Below are positions 6,998 to 16,156 of a DNA stretch of 23,669 nucleotides, one piece after another (the stretch's first letter is position 1; every line of letters starts with the position of its first letter). A program made the translations under genes and the position numbers. The DNA comes from Nitrospirota bacterium (lineage in GTDB: Bacteria > Nitrospirota_A > Leptospirillia > Leptospirillales > Leptospirillaceae), in the NCBI GenBank assembly GCA_021838585.1, contig JAKCDE010000017.1, forward strand, positions 1 through 23,669. Reading direction: 5' to 3'. Under the pieces are notes generated by a model, which searched no databases, was not told the DNA's origin, and was given only the letters and a program-made list of their open reading frames with translations.

Positions 6998-8824
6998 TTG
7001 AAGTTTGACCTCTTTTCGGAATATCTCTCCCGGATGGAAGAGACCTCGGGACGTCTCGACCTGGCGAAACAGCTTTCCGGTCTCCTGGCCGAACTGACCC
7101 CGTCCGAAACCCCGCCCGCCCTCTACATGGTCCAGGGGCAGCTTCTTCCGCCCTTCGCCGGAGAGCCGATGGGGATGGCCTCCCGGCTTCTTCTGAAGGC
7201 CATGGAAAGGGCTCTGGAGACGCACGGGGGAGGGGAGGGTGTGCCGGATCTGACCGCGCTCCTGGCCGAGGCGGGAGATCCGGGGATTCTTGCCGAACGT
7301 CTCGGAATGGGGCGGGAGCATGGGCGCATGGATCTTTCGGAGGTCTACGACTCCCTTCTCGAGATTTCCCGTCAGAGCGGATCAGGGTCACAGGAAGAGA
7401 AAATCTCCCGACTGGCTTCTTTGTTCCGGTCCGTCTCCCCCCTTTCTTCCCGCTATCTGGCCCGCTTCGTCATGGGACGTCTCAGGCTCGGGGTGGGAGA
7501 TTCCACCATTGTCGATGCCCTGGCACGGACAGTCTTAAAGACCCCGGAGGAGGATGAAAAGGGCTGGAAGACGGAGATGAAATCTGTTCGGCAGAAAGTC
7601 GAAGGAGCCTACAATCTCTGTTCCGACCTGGGGCGGGTGGGAGAGGTTCTTCGGCGGGAAGGTCTCGAGGGACTCGGGAGCATCCGTCCCTCGGTCGGCT
7701 ATCCCATCCGGATGGCCCTTTGCGAACGCCTTGGCTCCGGAGCAGAGATCATCGAAAAGCTCGGGAGGGCGGCCGTCGAATCGAAGTATGACGGATTCCG
7801 ATGCCAGATCCATTGTGACGGGACTCATGTCAGGATCTTTTCCCGGAATCTGGAAGAGACGACCGGAATGTTCCCCGAGCTTGCCAGGGAAGCCCGGACG
7901 ATCCTGGGGCATAGGTCCGCGATTTTCGAGGGGGAAGCACTCGGGTATGACGGGGAGAATGATTCATACCATCCTTTTCAGGTCACGATCACACGAAAGA
8001 GAAAGCACAATATCCTTGAAAAATCCGAGGAGATCCCCCTCAAATGTCTCGTTTTCGACCTTCTTTTCCTGGACGGAGAGCCGGTCATGGACCGTCCATT
8101 TTCAGAACGACGACGACTTCTGGAGGGAATCTTCCCGGTCCACAGGCGGAGACTCACAGAACGGGAGCTGCCACCGGACCAGGTGTTCGGAGCATCGCGC
8201 CTTATCGAAACGGACGATCCCCATACGATCGACCTTTTTTTCGACGAGGTGGTGGAGGAAGGCTTCGAGGGCATCATTGCCAAGCGGCTCGACGGGGTTT
8301 ACACTGCCGGATCCCGGAACTTCAACTGGATCAAGCTCAAGCGTTCCTACAAGGGCGCCCTTTCCGATACGGTCGACCTGGTTCTGATCGGTTATTACCG
8401 GGGAAAGGGGCTTCGCACCCGCCTCGGAATCGGAGCGGTCCTGGGTGCGGTTTTTGACCCGGGTACGGGGGAGTACCTGTCCGTGGCGCGCATCGGCTCG
8501 GGGCTGACGGAGGAAAAGTGGAAGGAGCTTCGGGAGATGCTTGACGAACTGCGGGTTCCGGAGTCTCCTCCCGGCGTTCGTTCCGGTCTCGTCCCGGATT
8601 TCTGGGTCTTTCCAAAAATCGTCGTGACCGTCCTGGCCGACGAACTGACCCGGTCTCCCGTTCATCTGGCCGGACGGGAAGAGGGGGAAGAGGAAGGATA
8701 CGCCCTCCGATTCCCCCGGATGGTATCGGGCCCCCGGGCGGACAAAGGGCCGGAAGAGGCCACCACGGTCGCTGAAATCCGCCGTCTTTTCGATCTTCAG
8801 CGGCAACGCGCTCTTCGTGAGTGA
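6998..8824 (+). CDS. lig: ATP-dependent DNA ligase (archaeal/eukaryotic type)
   Basis: It seals nicks in DNA using ATP. The order is an N-terminal DNA-binding domain (residues 1-220, with RYLARFVMGRLRLGVGD typical of ligase I proteins), the adenylation domain with motif I SKYDGFR (adenylated lysine K263), motif III FEGEALGYD, motif IV EGIIAKRLDG and motif V WIKLKRSY, then a C-terminal OB domain. About 608 residues is close to archaeal replicative ligases. The start chosen is the TTG at 6998, five bases after AGGAGG (6987-6992), although the frame is open further up. No Ku, LigD primase or nuclease gene is adjacent. Bacteria normally replicate with an NAD-dependent LigA, so this is probably an accessory repair ligase acquired by transfer. 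Confidence 0.93.
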   Translation: MKFDLFSEYLSRMEETSGRLDLAKQLSGLLAELTPSETPPALYMVQGQLLPPFAGEPMGMASRLLLKAMERALETHGGGEGVPDLTALLAEAGDPGILAERLGMGREHGRMDLSEVYDSLLEISRQSGSGSQEEKISRLASLFRSVSPLSSRYLARFVMGRLRLGVGDSTIVDALARTVLKTPEEDEKGWKTEMKSVRQKVEGAYNLCSDLGRVGEVLRREGLEGLGSIRPSVGYPIRMALCERLGSGAEIIEKLGRAAVESKYDGFRCQIHCDGTHVRIFSRNLEETTGMFPELAREARTILGHRSAIFEGEALGYDGENDSYHPFQVTITRKRKHNILEKSEEIPLKCLVFDLLFLDGEPVMDRPFSERRRLLEGIFPVHRRRLTERELPPDQVFGASRLIETDDPHTIDLFFDEVVEEGFEGIIAKRLDGVYTAGSRNFNWIKLKRSYKGALSDTVDLVLIGYYRGKGLRTRLGIGAVLGAVFDPGTGEYLSVARIGSGLTEEKWKELREMLDELRVPESPPGVRSGLVPDFWVFPKIVVTVLADELTRSPVHLAGREEGEEEGYALRFPRMVSGPRADKGPEEATTVAEIRRLFDLQRQRALRE

Positions 8825-8833
8825 TGGGCAGCA

Positions 8834-8853
8834 CTGTCTTTCGCTCGAGACAG
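8834..8853 (+). repeat. Small hairpin between ligase and hsp20
   Basis: CTGTCT (8834-8839) and AGACAG (8848-8853) form a perfect 6-bp stem with an 8-base loop, ten bases after the ligase stop. No T-run follows, so it is a weak terminator at best; it may be an operator in front of hsp20-lon. No CIRCE-type repeat is seen in this 85-base gap. Confidence 0.4.
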
Positions 8854-8909
8854 GACGATAGTAAAATCAGTCACAGCTGAACAGAACCCCCAGACAAGGA
8901 GACAGAGAG

Positions 8910-9359
8910 GTGAAACCACACGATATGGAGCGTTTTTTCTGGCAGCTCGAAGGGGCCCTCTCCAAGGGAATGTGGCCGGACATCGTTTTCAAGGCCGCTG
9001 GAGACGGCCGCTGGTCGCCCATGACGGACATCTATGAGACCGATGAAGAGACGGTCATCAAAATGGATCTGGCCGGCGTACAGAAGGATGAAATCTCGAT
9101 CATCGTGGAGGGAAACCGCCTTGTCGTCCGGGGGATGCGCAAGGATGAATCGAAGACCTACGAGCCCCAGAAAAAGAAAAACTATGTTCAGATGGAGATC
9201 AATTACGGGGAGTTCGAACGCGTTTTTCTCCTGAGGGACGGAATCGAGGGCCGGCCGGTCCGTGCGGAGTATACGTCGGGTTTTCTCCGGATCATCGTCG
9301 GCAAGAAGCCGAAGCAGAAACTCAATGTTCCCATAACCTTTTCCGAAGGGGGACAGTAG
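8910..9359 (+). CDS. Small heat-shock protein, Hsp20/alpha-crystallin family
   Basis: This 149-residue ATP-independent holdase keeps unfolding proteins soluble. The alpha-crystallin domain runs from about residue 28 to 130 (WSPMTDIYETDEETVIKMDL; later GEFERVFLLRDGI and YTSGFLRIIVGKK). A short C-terminal VPI stands at the place of the usual I-x-I anchor. The start is GTG at 8910 with AAGGAG eight bases upstream. Its TAG stop shares one base with the GTG of lon, so chaperone and protease are translationally coupled, a sensible arrangement for protein quality control. Confidence 0.95.
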   Translation: MKPHDMERFFWQLEGALSKGMWPDIVFKAAGDGRWSPMTDIYETDEETVIKMDLAGVQKDEISIIVEGNRLVVRGMRKDESKTYEPQKKKNYVQMEINYGEFERVFLLRDGIEGRPVRAEYTSGFLRIIVGKKPKQKLNVPITFSEGGQ

Positions 9360-11875
9360 TGGCAGACGATCCGATCATTGTTCCCAAAGATTCTCCCTAT
9401 GTCGTCCTCTCCGATACAGTGGTTTTTCCCCACATTCTTGCCTCGATCGCCTTCCATGATCCGAAGGCTATGGCTGCCATCGACGACGCGATGAACCGGG
9501 ACCCCAAGACCCTGGTGTGCGTGGCCGGGCAGAAGGAGGAAGGCGATGAGGGAACGCCCGACTCCATGATCCTTTCGGAAGCCGAAGCCGAGGAAATTTT
9601 TGGGACAGGAGCTCCGGCCCCAACCGGGAACGAAGCGCCCCCCGTCCGCCACTACCGGGTCGGTACGCTCGTTGTGATCCACAAACTCCTCCGCATTCCT
9701 GCGGGGGGAATCGCCATCATGGTCCAGGGAATCCGGCGCGTCCGTATCGATGAGGAGATCTCCCATTCACCCTTCAATCGTGCCGCAATCTCCGAGTTTC
9801 CCGAGATCATGGAGAAGAACGATACCACCGAGGCGCTCCTCCGGACGATCCTGAGCCAGGCGAAGAAACTCGGGACCTTGGCCTCCTACCTCCCGGACGA
9901 GTTCGAGACGATGACGCTGAACGTGGAAAATCCGTTCCATCTCTGCTATCTCATCGCCACATTTCTTCGCCTTCCCCTTGAAGAGCGCCAGGCCGTTCTC
10001 GAGGCTCCGACGCTCGAAGACAAGCTGATGCTGATCGCCCGGGACCTGGTCAAGGAGATCGAAATCCAGGAGTTGGGTGGAAAGATCAAGTCCAAAATCG
10101 CCGACGAGGTCCAGAAGTCCCAGCGGGACTTCTTTCTTCGCGAGCAGATGAAGGCGATTCAGAAGGAGCTTGGAGACGGGGAAGAAGGGGATGAGGAAGT
10201 TGTCCGATACCGGCAGAGGGCCGAGGAAATCGGTCTCACCCCCGAGGCCCACAAGGAGGTCATGCGGGAAATCGCGCGCCTCGTCCGGGCGGGAGGCCAG
10301 TCTCAGGAGGCACAGGTCATCCGGACATATCTCGACGTTGTGCTCGATCTTCCCTGGAGCAAGGAATCCCCGGAAGTTTTCGATCTTGAAGAGGCCCGTC
10401 GGATCCTGGACGCCGACCATTATGATCTCGAGAAGGTGAAGGAACGCATTCTTGATGAACTGGCGGTGCTTGCCCGGAAGAAGACGGGGGAAGGCCGGGG
10501 GCCCATACTCTGCTTTCTGGGGCCTCCCGGCGTCGGAAAGACGACCCTGGGCCAGTCCATCGCCCGGGCCATGGGGCGGGAATTCGTCAGGATCTCTCTG
10601 GGAGGGGTTCGGGACGAAGCCGAAATCCGGGGACATCGGAGAACCTACGTCGGGGCGATGCCGGGCCGCATCATCGCGGGACTCAGAAAGGCGCAGACAA
10701 AGAATCCCGTTTTCATGCTCGATGAAATCGACAAGGTCGGCGCGGATTACCGGGGGGATCCCTCCTCCGCCCTTCTCGAGGTCCTTGACTCAGCACAGAA
10801 CAAGGACTTCCGGGACCATTACCTTGATCTGGCCTTCGACCTGTCCAGGGTTTTTTTCATTACGACAGCCAATGTGGCCCAGACCATTCCACCCCCGCTT
10901 CTGGACCGGATGGATCTGATCCGTCTTGCGGGATATACATGGGAGGAAAAGCTCCACATTGCCCGCCAATATCTGATTCCGCGGGCAATATCGGACCTGT
11001 CCCTCACGGCCCGGGAGTTCGAGCTTCCCGACGCGACTCTCAAGAAGATGATCCGTGAATATACCCGGGAGGCGGGTGTGCGAAACCTCGACCGGAAAAT
11101 CACGACCATTCTTCGGAAAGTGGTCCGGACCCGGGCGACCCAGAAGCCGAAGCGAAAGGTGGTGATTCGTCCGTCGAGTCTTCCGGCTTTTCTTGGCAAC
11201 GAATACATCGAACCCGAGACCCGTCTGGAAAAAACCCCTCCGGGTCTTGTGACCGGGCTGGCCTGGACTCCCAATGGCGGGGAGGTTCTCTTTGTCGAGT
11301 CCGTGGCGATTCCCGGTTCCCGCGGCTTCATTCTGACCGGACAGCTGGGGGATGTTATGAAGGAATCGGCCCGCGCGGCGCTCTCCTTTGCGCAGTCCCG
11401 GAGCGCGGCGCTGAACATACCCCCCTCCTTCTTTTCGAAGAATGAAATTCACATCCATGTTCCCGGAGGCGCCATTCCCAAGGACGGTCCCTCGGCCGGC
11501 ATCACGATTACGACGACCATCCTCTCCCTGGCCACGGGAATCCCCGTGCCCTCCACCGTGGCGATGACCGGTGAAATATCGCTGTCAGGGCGAGTTCTTC
11601 CGGTCGGAGGAATCAAGGAAAAACTTATCGGCGCCCGCGAGGCTGGGATCACGACCGTCTATCTGCCGGCAAAAAACGCGAAAGATATTTCGGATCTTCC
11701 CGAGGAGGTTCGAAAGGACCTGGCGATCCATCCGGTCGAATCGATGGATGAGCTGATCGGGATATTTTTCGACACAGCGAAAAGAAAACGGAAGGAAGGC
11801 TCCGTAAACGGAAAGGGCAGAAAAGGTTTCAGGAAGCAGTCGGGAACGAAAGAGATTCGCGTTGAAAAGGGATAG
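9359..11875 (+). CDS. lon: ATP-dependent Lon protease
   Basis: Lon is a hexameric AAA+ serine protease that degrades misfolded and regulatory proteins in the cytoplasm. The 838-residue protein has the N-terminal LON domain (from [15 protein letters not shown]), a long helical linker, the AAA+ module with Walker A GPPGVGKT (K394) and Walker [10 protein letters not shown], and the protease domain with catalytic S712 (PKDGPSAG) and K755 (KEKLIGA). The S-K spacing of 43 residues equals that in E. coli Lon. It is somewhat longer than E. coli Lon (784), partly from an acidic insertion near residues 59-90 and a basic tail. The GTG start overlaps the hsp20 stop by one base. Confidence 0.98.
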   Translation: MADDPIIVPKDSPYVVLSDTVVFPHILASIAFHDPKAMAAIDDAMNRDPKTLVCVAGQKEEGDEGTPDSMILSEAEAEEIFGTGAPAPTGNEAPPVRHYRVGTLVVIHKLLRIPAGGIAIMVQGIRRVRIDEEISHSPFNRAAISEFPEIMEKNDTTEALLRTILSQAKKLGTLASYLPDEFETMTLNVENPFHLCYLIATFLRLPLEERQAVLEAPTLEDKLMLIARDLVKEIEIQELGGKIKSKIADEVQKSQRDFFLREQMKAIQKELGDGEEGDEEVVRYRQRAEEIGLTPEAHKEVMREIARLVRAGGQSQEAQVIRTYLDVVLDLPWSKESPEVFDLEEARRILDADHYDLEKVKERILDELAVLARKKTGEGRGPILCFLGPPGVGKTTLGQSIARAMGREFVRISLGGVRDEAEIRGHRRTYVGAMPGRIIAGLRKAQTKNPVFMLDEIDKVGADYRGDPSSALLEVLDSAQNKDFRDHYLDLAFDLSRVFFITTANVAQTIPPPLLDRMDLIRLAGYTWEEKLHIARQYLIPRAISDLSLTAREFELPDATLKKMIREYTREAGVRNLDRKITTILRKVVRTRATQKPKRKVVIRPSSLPAFLGNEYIEPETRLEKTPPGLVTGLAWTPNGGEVLFVESVAIPGSRGFILTGQLGDVMKESARAALSFAQSRSAALNIPPSFFSKNEIHIHVPGGAIPKDGPSAGITITTTILSLATGIPVPSTVAMTGEISLSGRVLPVGGIKEKLIGAREAGITTVYLPAKNAKDISDLPEEVRKDLAIHPVESMDELIGIFFDTAKRKRKEGSVNGKGRKGFRKQSGTKEIRVEKG

Positions 11876-11884
11876 GCGCATTAT

Positions 11885-11919
11885 GGAGGGCCTCCTTTGG
11901 GAGACCCTCCTGTTTTCTT
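11885..11919 (+). terminator. Intrinsic terminator after lon
   Basis: GGAGGGCCTC (11885-11894) pairs with GAGACCCTCC (11901-11910) with a single mismatch and a 6-base loop, followed by the T-rich TGTTTTCTT. It begins 10 bases after the lon stop. The minus strand lacks a T-run, so it should act only on plus-strand transcripts from hsp20-lon. Confidence 0.85.
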
Positions 11920-13010
11920 CATGAGTCGTTCTGTGCGGTTTTTTCACGCACGCTCTGTTGCCAGAGCGTCTGCAGGATCGCGAGAATCACCGGACCGATG
12001 AAGAGACCGATGATTCCGAAAGCTTCAAGTCCTCCCAGTACGCCCAGAAGAATCAGAATGAAAGGCATCTCCGAAGACCGTCCGATGAAAATCGGTTTGA
12101 TCACGTTCTCGATGCCCCCCACCACCAGCGCGTTCCAGACGAGAAACAGGATGAAGGCCAGCGTTCTTCCCTCGGCCAGCAGGGTGAAAGAGGCGGGGAG
12201 CCAGACCGCCACCGCTCCCATCGGAAAGAGAGCCAGAAAGAAGAGAAGGAAGGTTAGGAGAAGCGCGTCAGGGATTCGCGCCACCTCGAAGCCGATTCCG
12301 GCCAGGACCGCCTGGGTCAGGGCCGTGAAAAACATGCCGTAGACGACTCCCCGTGTCACGGGGGCGATCTGGCCGAAAGGTCCTTCCACCGCTGGTCCTC
12401 CCCAGTTCAACAGCAGGGTCCGTATCCCCTTCCACAGTTCAGGCCCCTTCAGGTAGAAGCTGAAGAGCCCCAGAAGAAGCACAATCGTTTTTACGGCGAT
12501 TTTGCCGGCGTCGGTCATGATGGCGAAGAGACGGTCTCCAAAGGTCAGGAGATGGGACTGGAGCCGGTCCATGAAAATGGAGAGGCTGGGGGTGTGGGCC
12601 CGGAAGTTCTGGTACCATTGTTGTATCCGGGTGCCGGCGAAGGGAATGTGGGTGATCCAGGCGGGAAGGGTGGCCTGGGGATTTTCGATAAACTCCCTGA
12701 ATTTTGCCACCTCGACCAGAATTTCCTGGGCCAGGGGCAGTGCGAATGAGAGAAGGGGCGCCAGGACAAGGGCCAGAAACAGGATGGTCATCAGGAGCGC
12801 CGACAGAACAGGCTTTCGGATGACGCGCCGGAGGGCGGTGAGGATCGGGTAGGTCGCAAAAGCCAGGATAGCGGCCCAGAGAAGGGGAACCGCATAGGGG
12901 AGGAGAACGTATCCCGCGGTAGCCAGAAGAGCCGATAGAAGGAGAGCCCGGATGGCCGGGGAACCGGGTGAGGTCCCCGGGTCCTCAGGGTTCGGACAGT
13001 CCTCTCTCAT
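11919..13010 (-). CDS. AI-2E family transporter (PerM/YdgG-like permease)
   Basis: A 363-residue integral membrane protein with about seven or eight helices: a pair near residues 22-57, one near 67-92 ([23 protein letters not shown]), a soluble stretch at about 95-170, then helices to the end. The closing segments [20 protein letters not shown] and [20 protein letters not shown] are signatures of the AI-2E exporter family. Members have been linked to autoinducer-2 export or Na+/H+ antiport; the substrate here is unknown. The ATG lies in an ATGA overlap with the leuD stop (13007-13010), so it is translated by coupling although it has no clear link to leucine synthesis. Confidence 0.9.
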   Translation of the reverse strand: MREDCPNPEDPGTSPGSPAIRALLLSALLATAGYVLLPYAVPLLWAAILAFATYPILTALRRVIRKPVLSALLMTILFLALVLAPLLSFALPLAQEILVEVAKFREFIENPQATLPAWITHIPFAGTRIQQWYQNFRAHTPSLSIFMDRLQSHLLTFGDRLFAIMTDAGKIAVKTIVLLLGLFSFYLKGPELWKGIRTLLLNWGGPAVEGPFGQIAPVTRGVVYGMFFTALTQAVLAGIGFEVARIPDALLLTFLLFFLALFPMGAVAVWLPASFTLLAEGRTLAFILFLVWNALVVGGIENVIKPIFIGRSSEMPFILILLGVLGGLEAFGIIGLFIGPVILAILQTLWQQSVREKTAQNDS

Positions 13011-13660
13011 GCCGCAGGAGGAGCCGATGGACGGTTCCAGGGCGCCGATTTGTCCCGATTTGTTTCATAGGAGCTGATTTCCGCTTCTTTCTTAAGAGCC
13101 AGTCCGATTTCGTCGAGACCTTCAAGGAGGTGCGTCTTCCGGACCGGGTCGATGGAAAATGAGAAAGCCTCCCCGGAGGGTGTTCGTACCTTCTGGCCGG
13201 GAAGGTCGATGGTCAGATTGAAGCCGGGAGTTTTGGCCACTTCGGAAAAGAGGGCGTCCACTTCCCGGGAGGTGAGGACTACCGGAAGGATTCCGTTTTT
13301 GAAGCAGTTGTTGTAGAAGATGTCGGCAAATGAAGGCGCGATGATCGCCCGGAAGCCATAATCCAGCAGGGCCCAGGGGGCGTGTTCCCGCGACGAGCCG
13401 CATCCGAAATTCTCCCGGGCCAGCAGAATCCTGGCTCCATGATACCGGGGATTATTCAGGACAAAAGAAGGGTCCGGAACGAGTCCGTCCGTGCGTCCGT
13501 CGGAGGGGGCGTCCTTGTACCGCCAGTCATAGAAAAGACTTACGCCAAGCCCGGTTCTCCGGATTGTTTTCAGAAACTGCTTGGGAATGATTGCGTCGGT
13601 GTCGACATTGGCCCTGTCGATCGGGGCGACAACGGCGGTGAGTGTCACAAATGGTTCCAT
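13007..13660 (-). CDS. leuD: 3-isopropylmalate dehydratase small subunit
   Basis: LeuD is the swivel-domain partner of LeuC and isomerises 2-isopropylmalate to 3-isopropylmalate in leucine synthesis. Signatures are [16 protein letters not shown] near the start and [33 protein letters not shown] in two adjoining parts ([13 protein letters not shown], then [16 protein letters not shown]). The start at 13658-13660 follows AAGGAG with eight bases of spacing and gives 217 residues; the ATG at 13699 would overlap leuC and has no such site. The gene lies 25 bases after leuC and overlaps the permease gene downstream. Confidence 0.95.
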   Translation of the reverse strand: MEPFVTLTAVVAPIDRANVDTDAIIPKQFLKTIRRTGLGVSLFYDWRYKDAPSDGRTDGLVPDPSFVLNNPRYHGARILLARENFGCGSSREHAPWALLDYGFRAIIAPSFADIFYNNCFKNGILPVVLTSREVDALFSEVAKTPGFNLTIDLPGQKVRTPSGEAFSFSIDPVRKTHLLEGLDEIGLALKKEAEISSYETNRDKSAPWNRPSAPPAA

Positions 13661-13685
13661 GGATGAGGCTCCTTCCGGGTTGTTT

Positions 13686-15089
13686 TCAGGATCGGGCAAA
13701 GGTCCGTATGTCCACGAAGTGTCCTGCGATGGCTGCGGCTGCGGCCATCTCGGGGCTGACGAGGTGCGTGCGGCCGTTCTTTCCCTGACGCCCCTCGAAA
13801 TTCCGGTTCGAAGTGGAGGCGCACCGCTCGAAGGGCGACAGCTGATCGGGATTCATGCCCAAACACATGGAGCATCCTGGCTCACGCCACTCGAGACCGG
13901 CTTCAATGAAAATTCTGTGAAGGTTTTCCCTTTCGGCCTGCAGGCGGACAAGGCCGGAGCCCGGGACAACCATGGCGCTCACACCATTTGCGACCTTGCG
14001 TCCCTTGACGATCGCGGCTGCGGCACGAAGATCCTCGATGCGCCCGTTGGTGCAGGATCCGATGAATATGCGCGTGACGGGAATGTCAGTGATTCGCATC
14101 CCAGGTGTGAGCCCCATGTAGGCCAGGGCTTTTCTGGCGGATTCGCGTTCGACGGGGTCGGTGATCTGTTCGGGGTCGGGGACCCGGCCGTCGACGCCCG
14201 TCACCTGACCGGGGTTGGTGCCCCAGGTCACCTGGGGGGAGAGGCGGGAGGCGTCGACGGTGACCGTTCTGTCATAGGTGGCATCTGGATCCGTGGGGAG
14301 GGACTTCCAATAGGCAACCGCCCGCTCCCAGAGCTCTCCCTTGGGCGCGTAGGGACGGCCCTTCAGATAGGCGAAGGTCACCTCGTCGGGAGCCACCAGA
14401 CCGGCACGGGCTCCGGCTTCGATTGCCATGTTGCACAGCGTCATCCGTCCTTCCATGGTGAGGGACCTGACCGCTTCTCCCGTGAATTCGAGAACATGTC
14501 CGGTTCCTCCCGCCGTTCCTATCTGGCCGATGACAGCCAGGATCATGTCCTTGGGTGTTACTCCGGGAGCGGGCGTCCCCTCGATCCTGATTTCCATGGT
14601 CTTTGGCCTTGTCTGGGGAAGAGTCTGTGTGGCCAGCACATGCTCCACCTCGGAGGTGCCGATGCCGAAGGCGAGGGCCCCGAAAGCCCCGTGTGTCGCC
14701 GTGTGGCTGTCTCCGCAAACGATGGTGAGTCCCGGAAGGGTGATTCCCTGTTCGGGGGCGATCACATGAACGATGCCCTGGCGCGGGTCGTTCATGGAAA
14801 AATAGGTGACACCGAATTCCTGGGTATTCTTCTCCAGGGTGTTGACCTGGAGCGCGCTGACCGGATCGGAAATTCCGTGCGATCGGTCGGTGGTCGGCAC
14901 GTTGTGGTCGGGAACGGCGAATGTCAGATCCGGCCGGCGAACCTTGCGTCCAGCCATTCGGAGCCCTTCGAAAGCCTGGGGGCTCGTGACTTCGTGGACC
15001 AGCTGGCGGTCGATGTAGAGGAGGACCGTTCCCTGGTCCTCCGTAACGACATGGTCATCCCATATCTTTTCAATGATTGTCCTCGGCAT
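13686..15089 (-). CDS. leuC: 3-isopropylmalate dehydratase large subunit
   Basis: LeuC carries the [4Fe-4S] cluster of isopropylmalate isomerase. The three cluster cysteines are visible as C346 ([13 protein letters not shown]) and C406/C409 ([12 protein letters not shown]), one residue off the E. coli positions. [20 protein letters not shown] is the aconitase-family signature. The start at 15087-15089 ([15 protein letters not shown]) follows AGGAGAA at good spacing and gives 467 residues, against 466 in E. coli. It heads leuC-leuD-permease. leuA, leuB and the regulator are not in view. Confidence 0.97.
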   Translation of the reverse strand: MPRTIIEKIWDDHVVTEDQGTVLLYIDRQLVHEVTSPQAFEGLRMAGRKVRRPDLTFAVPDHNVPTTDRSHGISDPVSALQVNTLEKNTQEFGVTYFSMNDPRQGIVHVIAPEQGITLPGLTIVCGDSHTATHGAFGALAFGIGTSEVEHVLATQTLPQTRPKTMEIRIEGTPAPGVTPKDMILAVIGQIGTAGGTGHVLEFTGEAVRSLTMEGRMTLCNMAIEAGARAGLVAPDEVTFAYLKGRPYAPKGELWERAVAYWKSLPTDPDATYDRTVTVDASRLSPQVTWGTNPGQVTGVDGRVPDPEQITDPVERESARKALAYMGLTPGMRITDIPVTRIFIGSCTNGRIEDLRAAAAIVKGRKVANGVSAMVVPGSGLVRLQAERENLHRIFIEAGLEWREPGCSMCLGMNPDQLSPFERCASTSNRNFEGRQGKNGRTHLVSPEMAAAAAIAGHFVDIRTFARS

Positions 15090-15131
15090 GGCGTTCTCCT
15101 GACGGTAAGAATCATTTTTGGGAAACATTTT

Positions 15132-15141
15132 TTCACTATAC
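15132..15141 (+). promoter_or_regulatory. TTCACTATAC element, also candidate leuC -10 on minus strand
   Basis: TTCACTATAC here is repeated in inverted form as GTATAGTGAA at 15234-15243. Read on the minus strand, this copy gives TATAGT about 45 bases before the leuC ATG, a plausible -10 box with no good -35. Two 10-base copies in such a short spacer suggest a regulator site or duplicated promoter core. Confidence 0.4.
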
Positions 15142-15226
15142 CAAACTGGCGGAAGTTTTCTCCATATTTTTCAGAGGATTCACGGCAGCACCAAACGCGT
15201 CTTGGTCAAATATAAACGAAGGAAAA

Positions 15227-15277
15227 ACTATAAGTATAGTGAATCTTTTCTATGAAAATGATAATAAATGATTATCA
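15227..15277. promoter_or_regulatory. Clustered palindromes: ACTATA-N2-TATAGT and TGATAAT-N5-ATTATCA
   Basis: ACTATA (15227-15232) and TATAGT (15235-15240) form a near-perfect palindrome over possible -10 boxes for both directions. Beside it TGATAAT (15259-15265) and ATTATCA (15271-15277) form a perfect 7-bp inverted repeat with 5 bases between. The half-sites equal those of Fur boxes (TGATAAT-N-ATTATCA), but the spacer is too long for a standard 7-1-7 site. Reading toward leuC, it covers the -35 region of the TATACT/TATAGT box. Confidence 0.45.
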
Positions 15278-15408
15278 AAAAGAAAGATTGCTCAGAAAAA
15301 TGCCTTCTCTCCCCTGTAAGGATTTGGATCGCGGCTGGTGATTAAGTACAAATTTGTGTGCAAATAGGAAATTAATTCGGGAATATTTTCTTAGGGTGGC
15401 TTAAAATA

Positions 15409-15485
15409 TGGCGTCCCCAACGGGATTCGAACCCGTGTTACCGCCGTGAAAGGGCGATGTCCTAGGCCGGCTAGACGATGGGGAC
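15409..15485 (-). tRNA. tRNA-Glu (anticodon UUC), CCA encoded
   Basis: The minus strand gives a full cloverleaf. The acceptor stem is GTCCCCA/TGGGGAC with discriminator G, and the anticodon loop is CTTTCAC with TTC at 15448-15450. The T-arm contains GGTTCGAATCC, and the sequence is close to E. coli tRNA-Glu. The terminal CCA is encoded at 15409-15411. It reads toward leuC; no clear terminator follows within the AT-rich spacer. Confidence 0.97.
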
Positions 15486-15518
15486 GTTAATGGGATCTGT
15501 AGACGGCAAACTTGAATA

Positions 15519-15547
15519 TTATTATTTAGACCCTGGCCTAAAGTCAA
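15519..15547 (-). promoter_or_regulatory. Sigma70-type promoter of tRNA-Glu
   Basis: On the minus strand TTGACT (15542-15547) and TAATAA (15519-15524) are separated by exactly 17 bases, and the tRNA begins about 34 bases beyond the -10 box. Both hexamers are near consensus. The promoter lies in the gap after rfbC, so the tRNA need not depend on the rfb transcript. Confidence 0.75.
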
Positions 15548-15601
15548 TAGGTTGTCCGGCTTGAATGGGGACGTTTCTCGGCGATATTGAGTCGGATATG
15601 G

Positions 15602-16156
15602 CTAACGAAGGATCGGAAGCTGGCTCCGCGGAGTTCGGGAAAGAGGGGGGTAGCTACCATCTTTTTGCGACACGACGACGTCCCGGAGGGGCCATTCGAT
15701 TCCGATTTCCGGATCGTTCCAGAGGATGCCCCCTTCGTCCTCGTGGTCATAGAAATCGGTGCATTTGTACAGGAAGTCGGCCTGGTCGCTGATCACCTGG
15801 AACCCATGGGCGAAACCCTCGGGAATGTACATCATCAGATGGTTGTCCTCGGAGAGGACCGTTCCGAACCATCGCCCAAAGGTGGGGGAGGCGGACCGAA
15901 GATCGACAGCCACATCGAAGACGGCTCCGGTCACGACTCGGACGAGCTTCCCCTGTCCGTGGCGCCTCTGAAAATGGAGTCCACGGGTCACGCCGTGAGA
16001 GGAGCGGGAATGGTTGTCCTGGACGAAAAGCTGGGGGATTCCGTGGCGCTCGAAGGTTTTGGCGTGAAAGGTTTCCATGAAAAAGCCCCGGCTGTCCCCG
16101 TGGATCCGGGGCGACAGGAGCCGGACCCCCGGAAGAGAGGTTTCCTTTACGTCCAT
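15602..16156 (-). CDS. rfbC: dTDP-4-dehydrorhamnose 3,5-epimerase
   Basis: RfbC (RmlC) epimerises dTDP-4-keto-6-deoxyglucose at C3 and C5 on the way to dTDP-L-rhamnose. The 184-residue cupin protein has the family features [10 protein letters not shown], the catalytic His in TRGLHFQ (H61), K70 (GKLVRV), Y130 (FLYKCT) and [14 protein letters not shown] replaces the more usual HYQ. The start at 16156 follows GAGGAGG and lies within the end of rfbA (10-base overlap). It is the last gene of rfbB-rfbA-rfbC. Confidence 0.95.
   Translation of the reverse strand: MDVKETSLPGVRLLSPRIHGDSRGFFMETFHAKTFERHGIPQLFVQDNHSRSSHGVTRGLHFQRRHGQGKLVRVVTGAVFDVAVDLRSASPTFGRWFGTVLSEDNHLMMYIPEGFAHGFQVISDQADFLYKCTDFYDHEDEGGILWNDPEIGIEWPLRDVVVSQKDGSYPPLSRTPRSQLPILR

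Larger units (their letters stand above)
15090..15408. other. AT-rich spacer upstream of leuC
   Basis: About 320 bases between leuC and tRNA-Glu, much richer in A and T than the flanks. No convincing gene and no leucine-rich leader peptide was seen on the minus strand. It holds several palindromic elements (listed separately), a perfect ACAAATTTGT near 15349-15358, and TATAGT hexamers on both strands that could be -10 boxes. The likely role is the regulated promoter region of leuC; an unannotated small RNA is possible. Confidence 0.5.

Noticed and set aside
6870..7391. Upstream extension of the lipoprotein frame over the ligase gene
   Set aside because: The signal peptide and lipobox directly follow the ATG at 6869 with a good ribosome-binding site, and the extension is antisense to the ligase.
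13581..15215. Long plus-strand open frame (544 codons) opposite leuC and leuD
   Set aside because: It lies antisense to two well-supported genes, its translation has no family features, and such frames are common in GC-rich DNA.
15259..15277. Calling the leuC-upstream palindrome a definite Fur box
   Set aside because: The half-sites fit but the 5-base spacer does not match the standard 7-1-7 arrangement, so it is kept as an unassigned palindrome.
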